Shown here piece by piece: positions 15,224-23,948 of a DNA stretch of 47,064 nt. Position numbers and translations under genes: made by a program. Numbering within the stretch: position 1 is the first letter of the stretch; each line of letters begins with the position of its first letter. The stretch spans positions 1 through 47,064 of the forward strand of contig JAEEZS010000077.1 of assembly GCA_016291905.1 (NCBI GenBank), read 5' to 3'. This DNA is from Bacteroidaceae bacterium. Lineage in GTDB: Bacteria; Bacteroidota; Bacteroidia; Bacteroidales; Bacteroidaceae. The notes under the pieces are model-generated. The model was given only the letters and a program-made list of their open reading frames with translations, searched no databases and was not told where the DNA came from.

Positions 15224-17788
15224 TTACAGCATCTTGTCGTAAGTGATGGTGATGGTTTCGGCAGCGGTGTCGTAGACAATGCCGAAGCCGGTGGCCTCGC
15301 CGACGTTGATGTTATCGCCACCAGGGACAGCCTCGAAGGGTGTGCCTACCTCGCCGAAGGTACCGCCGCGGTTGACATCCCAGCCGGCAGCCTGACGAAT
15401 CTTCCACTCGCCCTCGTAGGTGCGGTTGAAGCTGTACCACTTGCCGTCGCCGTTGTAGTACATGAAGTCGTCGGCGCCCCAGCCGTTGAAGCCGCCGATG
15501 ACGCCCCAGAAGGCCTTGGTGAGGGTGAGCGTGGAGGCTTCGGGGTCGAATACGACCATGTAGGTGCCGTCCTCGGCAACCTTGATGTTGTCGCCACCAG
15601 CGACAGCCTCGAAGGCCTCATCGACAGCGGCGAAGGTGCCGCCGAAGTTCTCGTCCCAACCGGCATTCTTACGAATCTTGAACTCGTCGGACGTGGTGAG
15701 CGCCACGGGGATGCTGTACCACTTGCCGTCGATGCCGCGGTTCATGGGGTAGTCCTCGCCCCAGCCGAAGCCGAGGCTGGCAATGCTGCCCACGAGGCCC
15801 CATTCGAGGGTGCCGAGGGTGCCGTTGTTGGTGTTGAGGACGACCTTGAAGGTGCCTTCGAAGTTGATGTTGTCGCCACCCGGGACGGCCTGCACGAACT
15901 GGCCGAACTCGGCGGGCGTGGTGCCACCGTAGTTGACGTCCCAGCCGCCGTCGAAGCGTACCTTCCAGCCGCCGCTGAGGGTGAGCTTGTCGCTCATCCA
16001 GATGCCAGGGGCGACCTCGGTCATCACCTCGTCGCCGCCCCAGCCGTTGAAGTCGCCGATGACGCCCCAGCTCTTGGTGGCGTTGACCACGACGATGGTC
16101 TTGGCCTCGGTGTCGAGCGTAGCGACGTACTTGCCGGCGGGCAGCGCGATGTTATCGCCACCAGGCACAGCCTCGAAGGCTACGCCCAGCTCGGCGAACG
16201 TGCCGCCGTAGTTGTCGTCCCAGCCGGCGTTGTGACGGAACTTGAACTCCTGGCCCTCCTCGATGGTGAACTCGGGGCTGACCCACTTGCCATCGGTGAG
16301 CGTGCAGAAGTAGTCGGTGTCCCAGCTGGAGCCGTTGAGCGTGCCTATGAGCGACCACACATCGCCCTCGAAGATGGTGATGGTGCCGGCATTGCTGTCG
16401 TAGACGACCTTGAAGAAGCCTGCCTGGCCAATGGCGATGTTGTCGCCACCAGCGACAGCCTCGAAGGGCTCGCCGAAGGCAGCGAACGTGCCGCCGAAAT
16501 TCTCGGTCCAGGCAGCGTCCTTGCGGATCTTCCACTCGGCATCGGCCGGGAGGTTGATGTAGCCTGTCCAGACGCCGTCGGCCTCGGTCATGGGAGCATC
16601 GCCGCCCCACTCGTTGAAGCTGCCGATGATGCCCCAGCCCTTGTAGGTCTCAGGCTCGGGTTCGGGTTCGTCCTTGCCAGCCTGCGGCTCTTCCTTGCCG
16701 TACATGTTGGCATCGATCTTGATTTCCTTCTTGTTCAGGTCGAGGTAGATACGGTACTGTCCAGCCTCGCAGGGGATGTTTTCTCCACCGTTGATGCAAT
16801 CGACGCCCCAGTTGAGGTCCCAGCCGGCATCGGCACGGAACTTAAACTCGGTAGCCTCGGCGAAATCGACATCGGCATAGAAGCGGACGTAGTCGGCATT
16901 GAAGTCCATGACCACATCGTCGCCCCAGCCGTTGAAGCCGCCGATGATGCCGATTTGGTCGGCACCCCAGTCCTTCTTCAGCACAAGGCTGTTCTTGTCG
17001 AAGGTGAAGGAGTAGAAGCGCTTGCTGTAGGCGGTGACGTTGGTGTTGGAGCCGTTGAGCAGCTGCAGGCTGCTGGCCTCGGCCTCCTGTGCGCCGCTGT
17101 CGTCGTCGAAGCCCCAGTTGCCGGTATCGTTGCCCCAGTCGGCGATGCCGGTCACCTTGATACCCTCGGCAGCCTTATCGCCAAGGTCAACCACGCCGCT
17201 GTAGGTGTGGCCGTCCTTCGAGTAGTTGTAGAGGTACTGGCAGTTGTCGAAGTTCCAGCCGGCATAGCTGCCCTGGACATACACGATTTCATAGACATCC
17301 TTGTCAAGCAGCGTAGCCTCATAGACCTGAAATACAGCTGCCTTGACTTCGCTGAGGGTGGTAGTAGCCCCGACAGCTGCATTCTTGTCCGTCAAGGCAT
17401 TGGCCACCAGGCGGAACTCCACCTCAAAGTCGGTGTCGGCCGTAGCGCCGAGGTTAAGCAACGCGGTGTTCAGGTCGGGCTGCTTGATGGTGATGGTGCC
17501 CGCTGCGGCATCGACGGTGGCAGGAACCTTCTGCTGCGGGTCGAAGTTCGTGCCGGCCTTGGCCACATAGAGGGTGTAGGAGGCAGGGACGTCGAGCCCG
17601 AAGTCCACGCCGGAGAAATGGATGACGATGGGGTCGCCATCGGGGGTAAGGGTGGTGCCCGTCACGTCGCCCAGCGTCTGCGCGATGACATTGTCGGGGT
17701 TATAGACAGCTACGATATTGTCGTCCGAGCAGGACCACGCCAGCAGCCCCACGACGGCAATGAGTGCTATAGAAATAAGTTTTTTCAT
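15224..17788 (-). CDS. SusE/SusF-like surface glycan-binding lipoprotein with seven binding modules
   Basis: 854 residues, about twice the size of typical SusE or SusF. The signal peptide ends in a lipobox (LLAWSC, Cys20), so it should be a lipoprotein, probably displayed at the cell surface. A SusE-type Ig-like domain fills roughly residues 25-165. Then comes one divergent module (YVQGSYAGWN...) and six clear starch-binding-type modules, each opening with 'WGxIGxFNGWGxD' and containing 'W/FKxRxxAGWDxNxGG', then 'FEAVPGGDNI', and ending in a short strand pair (GTxxVxxDxxxxTxT). In SusE/SusF the aromatic residues of such modules bind alpha-glucan. It is the last gene of the MFS-susC-susD operon, 43 bases after susD, and is followed by a hairpin. 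The modules are similar enough at DNA level to suggest recent tandem duplication. Confidence 0.88.
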   Translation of the reverse strand: MKKLISIALIAVVGLLAWSCSDDNIVAVYNPDNVIAQTLGDVTGTTLTPDGDPIVIHFSGVDFGLDVPASYTLYVAKAGTNFDPQQKVPATVDAAAGTITIKQPDLNTALLNLGATADTDFEVEFRLVANALTDKNAAVGATTTLSEVKAAVFQVYEATLLDKDVYEIVYVQGSYAGWNFDNCQYLYNYSKDGHTYSGVVDLGDKAAEGIKVTGIADWGNDTGNWGFDDDSGAQEAEASSLQLLNGSNTNVTAYSKRFYSFTFDKNSLVLKKDWGADQIGIIGGFNGWGDDVVMDFNADYVRFYADVDFAEATEFKFRADAGWDLNWGVDCINGGENIPCEAGQYRIYLDLNKKEIKIDANMYGKEEPQAGKDEPEPEPETYKGWGIIGSFNEWGGDAPMTEADGVWTGYINLPADAEWKIRKDAAWTENFGGTFAAFGEPFEAVAGGDNIAIGQAGFFKVVYDSNAGTITIFEGDVWSLIGTLNGSSWDTDYFCTLTDGKWVSPEFTIEEGQEFKFRHNAGWDDNYGGTFAELGVAFEAVPGGDNIALPAGKYVATLDTEAKTIVVVNATKSWGVIGDFNGWGGDEVMTEVAPGIWMSDKLTLSGGWKVRFDGGWDVNYGGTTPAEFGQFVQAVPGGDNINFEGTFKVVLNTNNGTLGTLEWGLVGSIASLGFGWGEDYPMNRGIDGKWYSIPVALTTSDEFKIRKNAGWDENFGGTFAAVDEAFEAVAGGDNIKVAEDGTYMVVFDPEASTLTLTKAFWGVIGGFNGWGADDFMYYNGDGKWYSFNRTYEGEWKIRQAAGWDVNRGGTFGEVGTPFEAVPGGDNINVGEATGFGIVYDTAAETITITYDKML

Positions 17789-17831
17789 ATTCGTAATTGT
17801 TAATTGTCAATTATTAATTGTGAATTGTCAA

Positions 17832-19436
17832 TTAATATCCGTCGTTCTGCTGGAGGTTACCGTTGGCGTTGGTGTCGCCGCTGGTGAGCGGATAGAGGTT
17901 GAAGTGGCTGTCGACGGCCTTTCCTGCCGGCTCGCCGCCCTTGAATTCCCATAGGTATTCGCCCGAGGTGAAGAGGCCGAAGCGGATGAGGTCCTGACGA
18001 CGGTGGCCTTCGAGGTAGAGCTCGCGGGCACGCTCGTCGAGGATGTTAGGAAGCGACAGGGTGAGGTCGCCCATGCCGGCACGATGGCGTACGGCGTTGA
18101 GGTACTGCTGGCCTTTGGCCTTGTCGGCACCGCCGCGTGCAGCACACTCGGCATACATCAGGTAGGCATCGGCGCTACGGAAGACGGGGAAGTCGATATC
18201 AACAAAGCCCGCAGCCTGAGCGGCACTGCCGTCGTGGTTGACGTTGCGGAACTTCATGCTCTTCCAGCCGTTGCTGCCGCCCACATCGTCACGAATCTGG
18301 TCGATGTACTGGGCAAAGCCACCCTTGAAGAAGGTGGCACGGGCGTCGCCGTCGTCAAACTTGCTGGTGAACCTACCCGTGAGGCTCAAGCCCGACCAAC
18401 CGGAGGAGATACCCATCTCGCCCGCTGCGTCCATGGTGCGAGTGTCGTCGCCGGCCACGCTCCACGTGCTTGCAAAGACAAGGAAGTTGGTGCTGCCGTA
18501 GGACTGCAGCGTAAGGCCGTCCTGCGGAGCCACGAAGATAAGCTCATCGCCATTATAGTTCTTGTTCTTTGTCCAAAGGTGATTGTCGGCGAGGAAGAGG
18601 TCGGCCCAGTTGGCATGCAGGGGATACGACTTGATGATTTCCTCACAAGCCGTGGCGCATTCGCCGTACATGGGTGTGCCCTTCCAGACTTCGGCGTTCA
18701 GATAGAGCTTGGCCAGAATCATCCACACCAGACCCTTGTCGGCACGGCCGTACTCGTTCTGCCCGATGGCTGCAAGTTCGCTGCCCTCAAGCAGGCTCTT
18801 TGCCTCGGTGACCATCCAGTCGAAAAGGTCGGCACGCATCTTCTGCTCGGGGCCGGTGGAACCGACGCTGTTCTCCTCCGTCGAGAAGGGGATGTTGCCG
18901 AACATGTCGATGGCGTGGTAGTACGAGAGCAGACGCAGGGCGCGAGCCTCGGCAATGTAGGCTTCCTTCTCGGTGTAACCCTCGATGGTCGTGGCCTTGC
19001 TCTGACGGATGAACTCGTTGCACAATCCGACTTGGTAGAAAATACGATAGTACATGGAGAGGACGAACTCGTTGGAGCTGTTCCAGCACATGTTATGGAT
19101 GTCAAACAGGTTACCGTCGTTCCAGCAGCAGGCCACCACGTCGGTGGAAACTTCCTGCATGTTCACCACGGCACGCATGTACTGTCCGTAGCCGCCATCG
19201 ACGCCGTCGATGTCAGGGCCGCCGTCGGGGCCGAACGAGCTGGAGCAGCAGAGTCCCTGATAGCACTTCGCCAGAAGGGCCTTGAAAGCATCCTGGCTAT
19301 TGAGAACGTCCTCGGGTAACTGGATATTCTCGTCAATGGGCGTGACGTTGAGGTCACCGACGCACGAGCTGAGGCCGAGAGCCATTGCTGCGCCTACACC
19401 CAGAATTGCAAATATACTCTTTTTCATAGTTTTCAT
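17832..19436 (-). CDS. susD: SusD/RagB family nutrient-binding outer-membrane lipoprotein
   Basis: 534 residues. The signal peptide ends at a lipobox (LGLSSC, Cys25). The protein has the usual SusD layout: N-terminal TPR-like region (VLNSQDAFKALLAKCYQGL), 'YYRIFYQVGLCNEFIR', 'AEARALRLLSYYHAIDMFGNIP' (a SusD hallmark), and a C-terminal 'ARELYLEGHRRQDLIRFG' followed by 'NLYPLTSGDTNANGNLQQNDGY'. SusD caps the SusC channel and binds the incoming oligosaccharide. It begins 13 bases after the SusC stop. An internal ATG three codons later (19427) is an alternative start. The sugar specificity cannot be read directly; the SusE/F and MFS neighbours favour alpha-glucan. Confidence 0.95.
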   Translation of the reverse strand: MKTMKKSIFAILGVGAAMALGLSSCVGDLNVTPIDENIQLPEDVLNSQDAFKALLAKCYQGLCCSSSFGPDGGPDIDGVDGGYGQYMRAVVNMQEVSTDVVACCWNDGNLFDIHNMCWNSSNEFVLSMYYRIFYQVGLCNEFIRQSKATTIEGYTEKEAYIAEARALRLLSYYHAIDMFGNIPFSTEENSVGSTGPEQKMRADLFDWMVTEAKSLLEGSELAAIGQNEYGRADKGLVWMILAKLYLNAEVWKGTPMYGECATACEEIIKSYPLHANWADLFLADNHLWTKNKNYNGDELIFVAPQDGLTLQSYGSTNFLVFASTWSVAGDDTRTMDAAGEMGISSGWSGLSLTGRFTSKFDDGDARATFFKGGFAQYIDQIRDDVGGSNGWKSMKFRNVNHDGSAAQAAGFVDIDFPVFRSADAYLMYAECAARGGADKAKGQQYLNAVRHRAGMGDLTLSLPNILDERARELYLEGHRRQDLIRFGLFTSGEYLWEFKGGEPAGKAVDSHFNLYPLTSGDTNANGNLQQNDGY

Positions 19437-19449
19437 ATCCGTTAAGCGA

Positions 19450-22400
19450 TTAGAAATTATACTTCAGGCCAAGCATATAGGTGCGAGGACGCGGATACAT
19501 GTTGTTGTCGATGCCGTTGAAGATTTCGGGATCGATGCCCTTATAGGCGGTGAGGCAGGCCACATTCTGCACAGTACCGAATACACTGAGGCTGTGACGG
19601 TCCTTAAAGTTGAAGCGGTAGCTCAAGGTGACGTTGTCGAGCTTCAGGAACGAAGCGTTCTGGACGTACATGTCGCTGAAGTACTGGGCGAAGTTGGTGA
19701 AGTTGTGCTCCTCGGCCGTACGGTAGCGGTTGTTGACGAAGCCGTTCGTAGCAAGGTCGGTCAGCAGGTCGCCGTTGGAGGCAATGTTGTTATAGACATA
19801 GTTGCCCACATTGGCATGTGCGCTGGCAGCCAGCGTCCAGTTCTTGTAGCTGAGGTTCGTGTTCAAGCCATAGGTGAAGTCGGGAGCAGCCTTCTTGTAG
19901 CAGTACTTGTCGGCATCGTTAATCTTGCCGTCCTTGTTGCGGTCCACATACATGCCCTCGATGGGTTTGCCATCGGTGTCATAGACCTGCTGATAGACAA
20001 AGAAGCTGTAGGGCGACTGGCCGGTCTGATGCACCTGGATGGTGTTGCCCGTACCGCCGCTGATGCCGCCGGTGGTGACGCCGTAATAGTCGGGACGCTC
20101 GTCGTCCGTCGTCAGACGGGTGACAGTAGTCTTGTTGTAAGCCACATTGAAGCCGATGGTCCAGTTCCAGTCGCGTGTCTCCACGGGAATGAAGTTGACT
20201 TCAAACTCCACACCTTCGTTCTCCAAGTCGCCGATATTGGCGTCAAGGTAGTTGGTGAGGTTGGCACCTGCTGCCACAGGGGTATAGTTGAGCAGGTCTT
20301 TGGTGAAGCGTTTGTAGGCGTCGATGGTACCATAGATACGGCCTCCGGCAATGCCGTAGTCGAGACCGACATTGTACGTAGTGGTGGTCTCCCACTTCAG
20401 GTCGGCGTTGTAACCGTCAGGACGGAGGGGATGGAACCACTGGTTACCAAAGATGTAGTAGCTCTGGTTGGTGTTCCACGTGTAGGTAGCCAGCGTGGGA
20501 TAGTCGCCAGCCTGCAAGTCTTGCTGACCTGTTTGTCCGTAGCTGAGACGGAGCTTCAGGGCACTGATGGCGTCGGTGTCCTTCAGGAAGCCCTCGTTCT
20601 TGATGTTCCAGCCGAGAGCGACGGAGGGGAAGAGGCCCCACTTGTTGTTGGCAAAACGGCTGGTACCGTCGCGACGCAGCGTGGCAGTAATCATGTAACG
20701 GTCAGCAAAGCTGAAGTTGGCACGGCCGAAGAAGCTGACGAGGTAGTACTCCGTCTTATTTGTCAGCGGGGTGCTCAGGTAGTAGTCGGCAGCCGTCTCG
20801 GGGGTGCCGTCGGCCTTGAACTGCTCGTTGAACGACTGGGTGTAGAAGTGCTGCCAGCTGTAACCACCCATCAGGTCGATGAATGCCTTGCCAAAGTCGT
20901 GGCTGTAGTCGGCATACGCCTCGAGGGTCTTGTCGGTGTGCTGCTGGCTGTAGTTGGTGTGGTAGCCTGAGCCGCTCTGCTTGGTGTTGTGGAACGACTG
21001 CTCGGTGCCCGGAGCAACGTCGACGTTGCCCTTGGACGAGGTGTGGTCGATACCAAGGTTGAGGTTAAGGCGCAGGTCCTCGAAACCGTGAATCTTATAG
21101 TCGAACTGAGCATTGCCGATGAAACGACGAGCATTGCTGCGGTCGTTCTTGTCGTTCAGCATAGCCATAGGATTCTGGTTAGCCATGGTGTTGCAGTTAG
21201 CAATGTCGGAAGTGCCGCGTCCGTAGTTCCACCAGCTGTAGCCGTTTAAGCCGTTCTCGTCATAGACGGGCTTGGTGGGGTCGTACTGCACAGCCTGGCT
21301 GATAGCACCCGTGTTGGCAAAGCGGGTGTCCATGTTCATCAGCTTGGCGTTGAGGTTGACGGTGAGGTGCTCGTCCATCAGCGTCGGGGTGAGGTTGGCC
21401 GAAAGGGTCTCACGCGTCATCTTCGAGGTCTTCAGCGTACCGCCTTGGTTGAGGTAGCCAAGGCTGACGCGGTAGGGCATGTAGTTGTGCTTGTCGCCCA
21501 CTGAGCCGCGGACGGAGGCGTTGGCCTCGTAGGTCTGGGCCAGTTGGAAGATTTCACGCTGCCAGTCGGTGTTGGCGTCGGTCAGCAGGGCGTAGGCCTC
21601 GGAGCTTTCGCCATAGGTCTTGGCCATGAGGGTACGCAACTCAGCAGCACTCAGCACATCAACATACTTGGTGTTCTGGCTGATGGAACTGGTGAAATCG
21701 ACGTCGATGTGGGGTGTGCCCGTGTCGAACTTACTGCCCTTCTTTGTGGTAATCATGATGACACCGTTAGAGGCGCGGCTACCGTAGATGGCAGTAGCAG
21801 AAGCGTCCTTCAGCACGGTGAAGCTCTCGATGTCGCTGGGGTTGATGGACGAGAGGGCGCTGGCTGTGCCGCTGATGCCCTCGTTCGAGACGGGCAGACC
21901 ATCGATGACGATAAGGGGGTCGTTGCTGGCTTTCAGCGACGAGCCGCCACGCACGCGGATGGTAGCTGCGCTGCCCGGGGCACCGTCGCCGCTGGTGAGG
22001 ACGACACCCGCCGACTTACCCTTCAGCAGGTCGGTAGGCGACGTGACGACGCCCTTGTTCAGCTGGTCGGCCTTGACGGCTGCCACCGAACCTGTGAGGT
22101 CGTTTTTCTTCACCGTACCGTAGCCGATGACGATGATGTCTTCGAGGAGCTCTGAGTCCTCCTCGAGGTTGACGGTAATGCTGGTTCTCCCGTTAAGGGC
22201 GACCTCCTTGGTCTGGAGACCGATGTAGGAGAAGACGAGCGTGGCGTTGGGGTTCTGCACGCTGAGGGTGAAGCGCCCGTCGAAGTCGGTAGTGGTACCG
22301 TTCGTGGCATTTCCCTTCTCAATGATGCTGGCGCCCACCACAGGGCCCATCTCGTCTGAAACTACTCCCTTAACCGTGTGCCCGCCCTGGGCGAACACGA

Positions 22401-22458
22401 GTGTGGTCATCAGGCAGAGTGCCACGACGGCCACGAGTCTTTTCTTGATTCTTTTCAT
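19450..22458 (-). CDS. susC: SusC/RagA family TonB-dependent outer-membrane transporter
   Basis: 1002 residues. Signal peptide 1-23 (ends LVFAQ). A carboxypeptidase-D regulatory-like domain follows (VKGVVSDEMGPVVGASIIEKG ... GRFTLSV), then a short TonB-box/plug start (EDIIVIGYGTVKKNDLTGSV, the SusC signature) and a plug with 'RIRGGSS'-type motif (IRVRGGSSLKASNDPLIVIDG) and 'VLKDASATAIYGSRASNGVI'. The remainder is a beta-barrel ending in an aromatic strand (YMLGLKYNF). It works with SusD to import oligosaccharides using TonB energy. It is 57 bases downstream of the MFS permease gene on the same strand. Confidence 0.96.
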   Translation of the reverse strand: MKRIKKRLVAVVALCLMTTLVFAQGGHTVKGVVSDEMGPVVGASIIEKGNATNGTTTDFDGRFTLSVQNPNATLVFSYIGLQTKEVALNGRTSITVNLEEDSELLEDIIVIGYGTVKKNDLTGSVAAVKADQLNKGVVTSPTDLLKGKSAGVVLTSGDGAPGSAATIRVRGGSSLKASNDPLIVIDGLPVSNEGISGTASALSSINPSDIESFTVLKDASATAIYGSRASNGVIMITTKKGSKFDTGTPHIDVDFTSSISQNTKYVDVLSAAELRTLMAKTYGESSEAYALLTDANTDWQREIFQLAQTYEANASVRGSVGDKHNYMPYRVSLGYLNQGGTLKTSKMTRETLSANLTPTLMDEHLTVNLNAKLMNMDTRFANTGAISQAVQYDPTKPVYDENGLNGYSWWNYGRGTSDIANCNTMANQNPMAMLNDKNDRSNARRFIGNAQFDYKIHGFEDLRLNLNLGIDHTSSKGNVDVAPGTEQSFHNTKQSGSGYHTNYSQQHTDKTLEAYADYSHDFGKAFIDLMGGYSWQHFYTQSFNEQFKADGTPETAADYYLSTPLTNKTEYYLVSFFGRANFSFADRYMITATLRRDGTSRFANNKWGLFPSVALGWNIKNEGFLKDTDAISALKLRLSYGQTGQQDLQAGDYPTLATYTWNTNQSYYIFGNQWFHPLRPDGYNADLKWETTTTYNVGLDYGIAGGRIYGTIDAYKRFTKDLLNYTPVAAGANLTNYLDANIGDLENEGVEFEVNFIPVETRDWNWTIGFNVAYNKTTVTRLTTDDERPDYYGVTTGGISGGTGNTIQVHQTGQSPYSFFVYQQVYDTDGKPIEGMYVDRNKDGKINDADKYCYKKAAPDFTYGLNTNLSYKNWTLAASAHANVGNYVYNNIASNGDLLTDLATNGFVNNRYRTAEEHNFTNFAQYFSDMYVQNASFLKLDNVTLSYRFNFKDRHSLSVFGTVQNVACLTAYKGIDPEIFNGIDNNMYPRPRTYMLGLKYNF

Positions 22459-22515
22459 AAGAAACGTTGGTTAAATGAATAATTTGGTTAATAATTAAGT
22501 GTGAATGTATTTTTC

Positions 22516-23844
22516 TTATTTCTTCTTTTTCACCTGTACCAGCAGCACAGCCAATGAGCCCAGCACCAGCAGCACGCCTGCGGCAATGAGCATCGAGGCC
22601 TGCGCTCCACCCAGCGCCTTCAGCAGCACGCCGCCCAGCGCTGCCGCCACGATTTGCGGCAAGCAGATGGTGCAGTTGAACAACCCAAGGTACTCACCCA
22701 TATGCTCGCCGCTCAGCGCGTTGGTGAGCAGCGTAAAGGGCAGCGCCAGCATGGCAGCCCACGCAAAGCCGATGAGGAAGAAACTGACAAACAGCACGTA
22801 CTGGTTGTGGATGAAGGCTGCGCTCACGAAACCAACGGCACCCAGCAGCAAGCTGACGATATAGGCCGTCCGGAGGTTCTTGAAGCGGGGGATGAGCGTT
22901 GCCCAAAGGATGGAGCCCACCGCCTGCACGGCAAACAGCACACCCACCCAGTTGCCGGCAGCCTGATAGCCTGCCGACGACACCTCGGTGGTGTTCCAGC
23001 AGTTGGCTGCCACGGTGCCGTTCGTATAGGTCCACATGAACAGGAACGCCGCCCAGCAGAAAAACTGCACCAGTCCGACAGTCCAGAACGTTGCAGGTGC
23101 ATGAGCCAGCAACTTGGCGAAGGAGGTCTTCTCCTGCCCCTCTTTCAGGAGGGGTGCGCCGTGGAACTCGGCATACTCCTGCGGATTCATCTCCTTCACC
23201 TTGGCGAAGGTGAACAGCACGCAGCCTATCAGCAGCGCCGCACCCGTGTAGAAGCTCCACTTCACCGTGTCGGGCACCACGCCCTCGGGGGCGGTGTTGC
23301 TCAGCCCTATCCACGTGAAGAAGATGGGGAAAAGGTAGCCGAACAGCGAGCCCGCGTTGCAGAGGAACGACTGGATGCTGTAGGCCGTCGCCTTCTGTTC
23401 CTCGTTCACCATGTCGCCCACCATCATCTTGAAGGGCTGCATGGCTACGTTGATGCTGGTGTCAAGAAAGATTAGCGAGAATAGACCGAACCACATAGCA
23501 GCGTTCAACCCGAGGAAGACATATGCCGTCGAGAGGTTCAGGCTGCCCGCATTGGGCAGAAACGCCATCACCAGCACGGCCACCAGCGCACCCGCCAGCA
23601 GGTAGGGCTTACGGCGTCCCCAGCGGCACCACGTACGGTCGCTCCACTTACCAATGAACGGCTGCACCACCATGCCCATCAAGGGCGGCAGAATCCAGAA
23701 GAAACTCAGCTGGTGCGGGTCGGCACCCAGCGTGGCAAAGATACGGCTGATGTTAGCACTCTGGAGGGCATAGGCAATCTGAACGCCGAAAAATCCGAAG
23801 CTCAGATTGAACATCTGCCAAAAAGACATTTTGCGTTTTTCCAT
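22516..23844 (-). CDS. MFS sugar permease, SLC45-like (maltose/sucrose type)
   Basis: 442 residues from the ATG at 23844. An in-frame ATG at 23859 is possible, but it would leave a leader of only a few bases after the promoter. About 12 membrane segments. The N-terminus 'LSFGFFGVQIAYALQSANISRIFATLGAD' and the 'GKWSDRTWCRWGRRKPYLLAGA' loop are characteristic of the SLC45-like MFS transporters encoded in Bacteroidales starch and sucrose loci. Its role would be moving disaccharides or maltodextrins from periplasm to cytoplasm. It is the first gene of the operon with susC, susD and the SusE/F protein. A central cytoplasmic loop (HGAPLLKEGQEKTSF) carries an interspersed repeat. Confidence 0.9.
   Translation of the reverse strand: MEKRKMSFWQMFNLSFGFFGVQIAYALQSANISRIFATLGADPHQLSFFWILPPLMGMVVQPFIGKWSDRTWCRWGRRKPYLLAGALVAVLVMAFLPNAGSLNLSTAYVFLGLNAAMWFGLFSLIFLDTSINVAMQPFKMMVGDMVNEEQKATAYSIQSFLCNAGSLFGYLFPIFFTWIGLSNTAPEGVVPDTVKWSFYTGAALLIGCVLFTFAKVKEMNPQEYAEFHGAPLLKEGQEKTSFAKLLAHAPATFWTVGLVQFFCWAAFLFMWTYTNGTVAANCWNTTEVSSAGYQAAGNWVGVLFAVQAVGSILWATLIPRFKNLRTAYIVSLLLGAVGFVSAAFIHNQYVLFVSFFLIGFAWAAMLALPFTLLTNALSGEHMGEYLGLFNCTICLPQIVAAALGGVLLKALGGAQASMLIAAGVLLVLGSLAVLLVQVKKKK
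23122..23157. repeat. Interspersed palindromic repeat inside the MFS gene (copy 2 of 3)
   Basis: Same family as 3404-3439: on the coding strand, a CACCCCTCCTGAAAGAGGGG core followed by CAGGAGAAGACCTCC. Falls in the large cytoplasmic loop of the permease, so the reading frame tolerates it. Confidence 0.6.
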
Positions 23845-23870
23845 GTAGATATTTCTCATATAAAATCGGG

Positions 23871-23878
23871 CAAAGATA
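23871..23878 (-). promoter_or_regulatory. -7 promoter element of the MFS-susCD operon
   Basis: TATCTTTG on the minus strand, 27 bases before the chosen ATG. No good -33 element is seen, which may mean activation by a regulator not encoded in this window. Confidence 0.6.
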
Positions 23879-23921
23879 GTATCTTTTTTCGTACATTATC
23901 CTTTTTTTTCAGATTTTAACG

Positions 23922-23929
23922 TATCTTTG
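23922..23929 (+). promoter_or_regulatory. -7 promoter element of the M64 peptidase gene
   Basis: TATCTTTG on the plus strand, 20 bases before the ATG at 23949. It is divergent from the MFS promoter, with about 43 bases between the two -7 boxes, so regulation of the two could be linked. Confidence 0.65.
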
Positions 23930-23948
23930 TGCCCAAAATCTCGGCCCT

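Noticed and set aside
15197..17803. 868-codon plus-strand frame opposite the SusE/F gene
   Set aside because: Antisense shadow of a GC-rich repetitive gene; low-complexity Val/Ala/Asp-rich translation with no domain. The same applies to the long plus-strand frame at 31834-35274.
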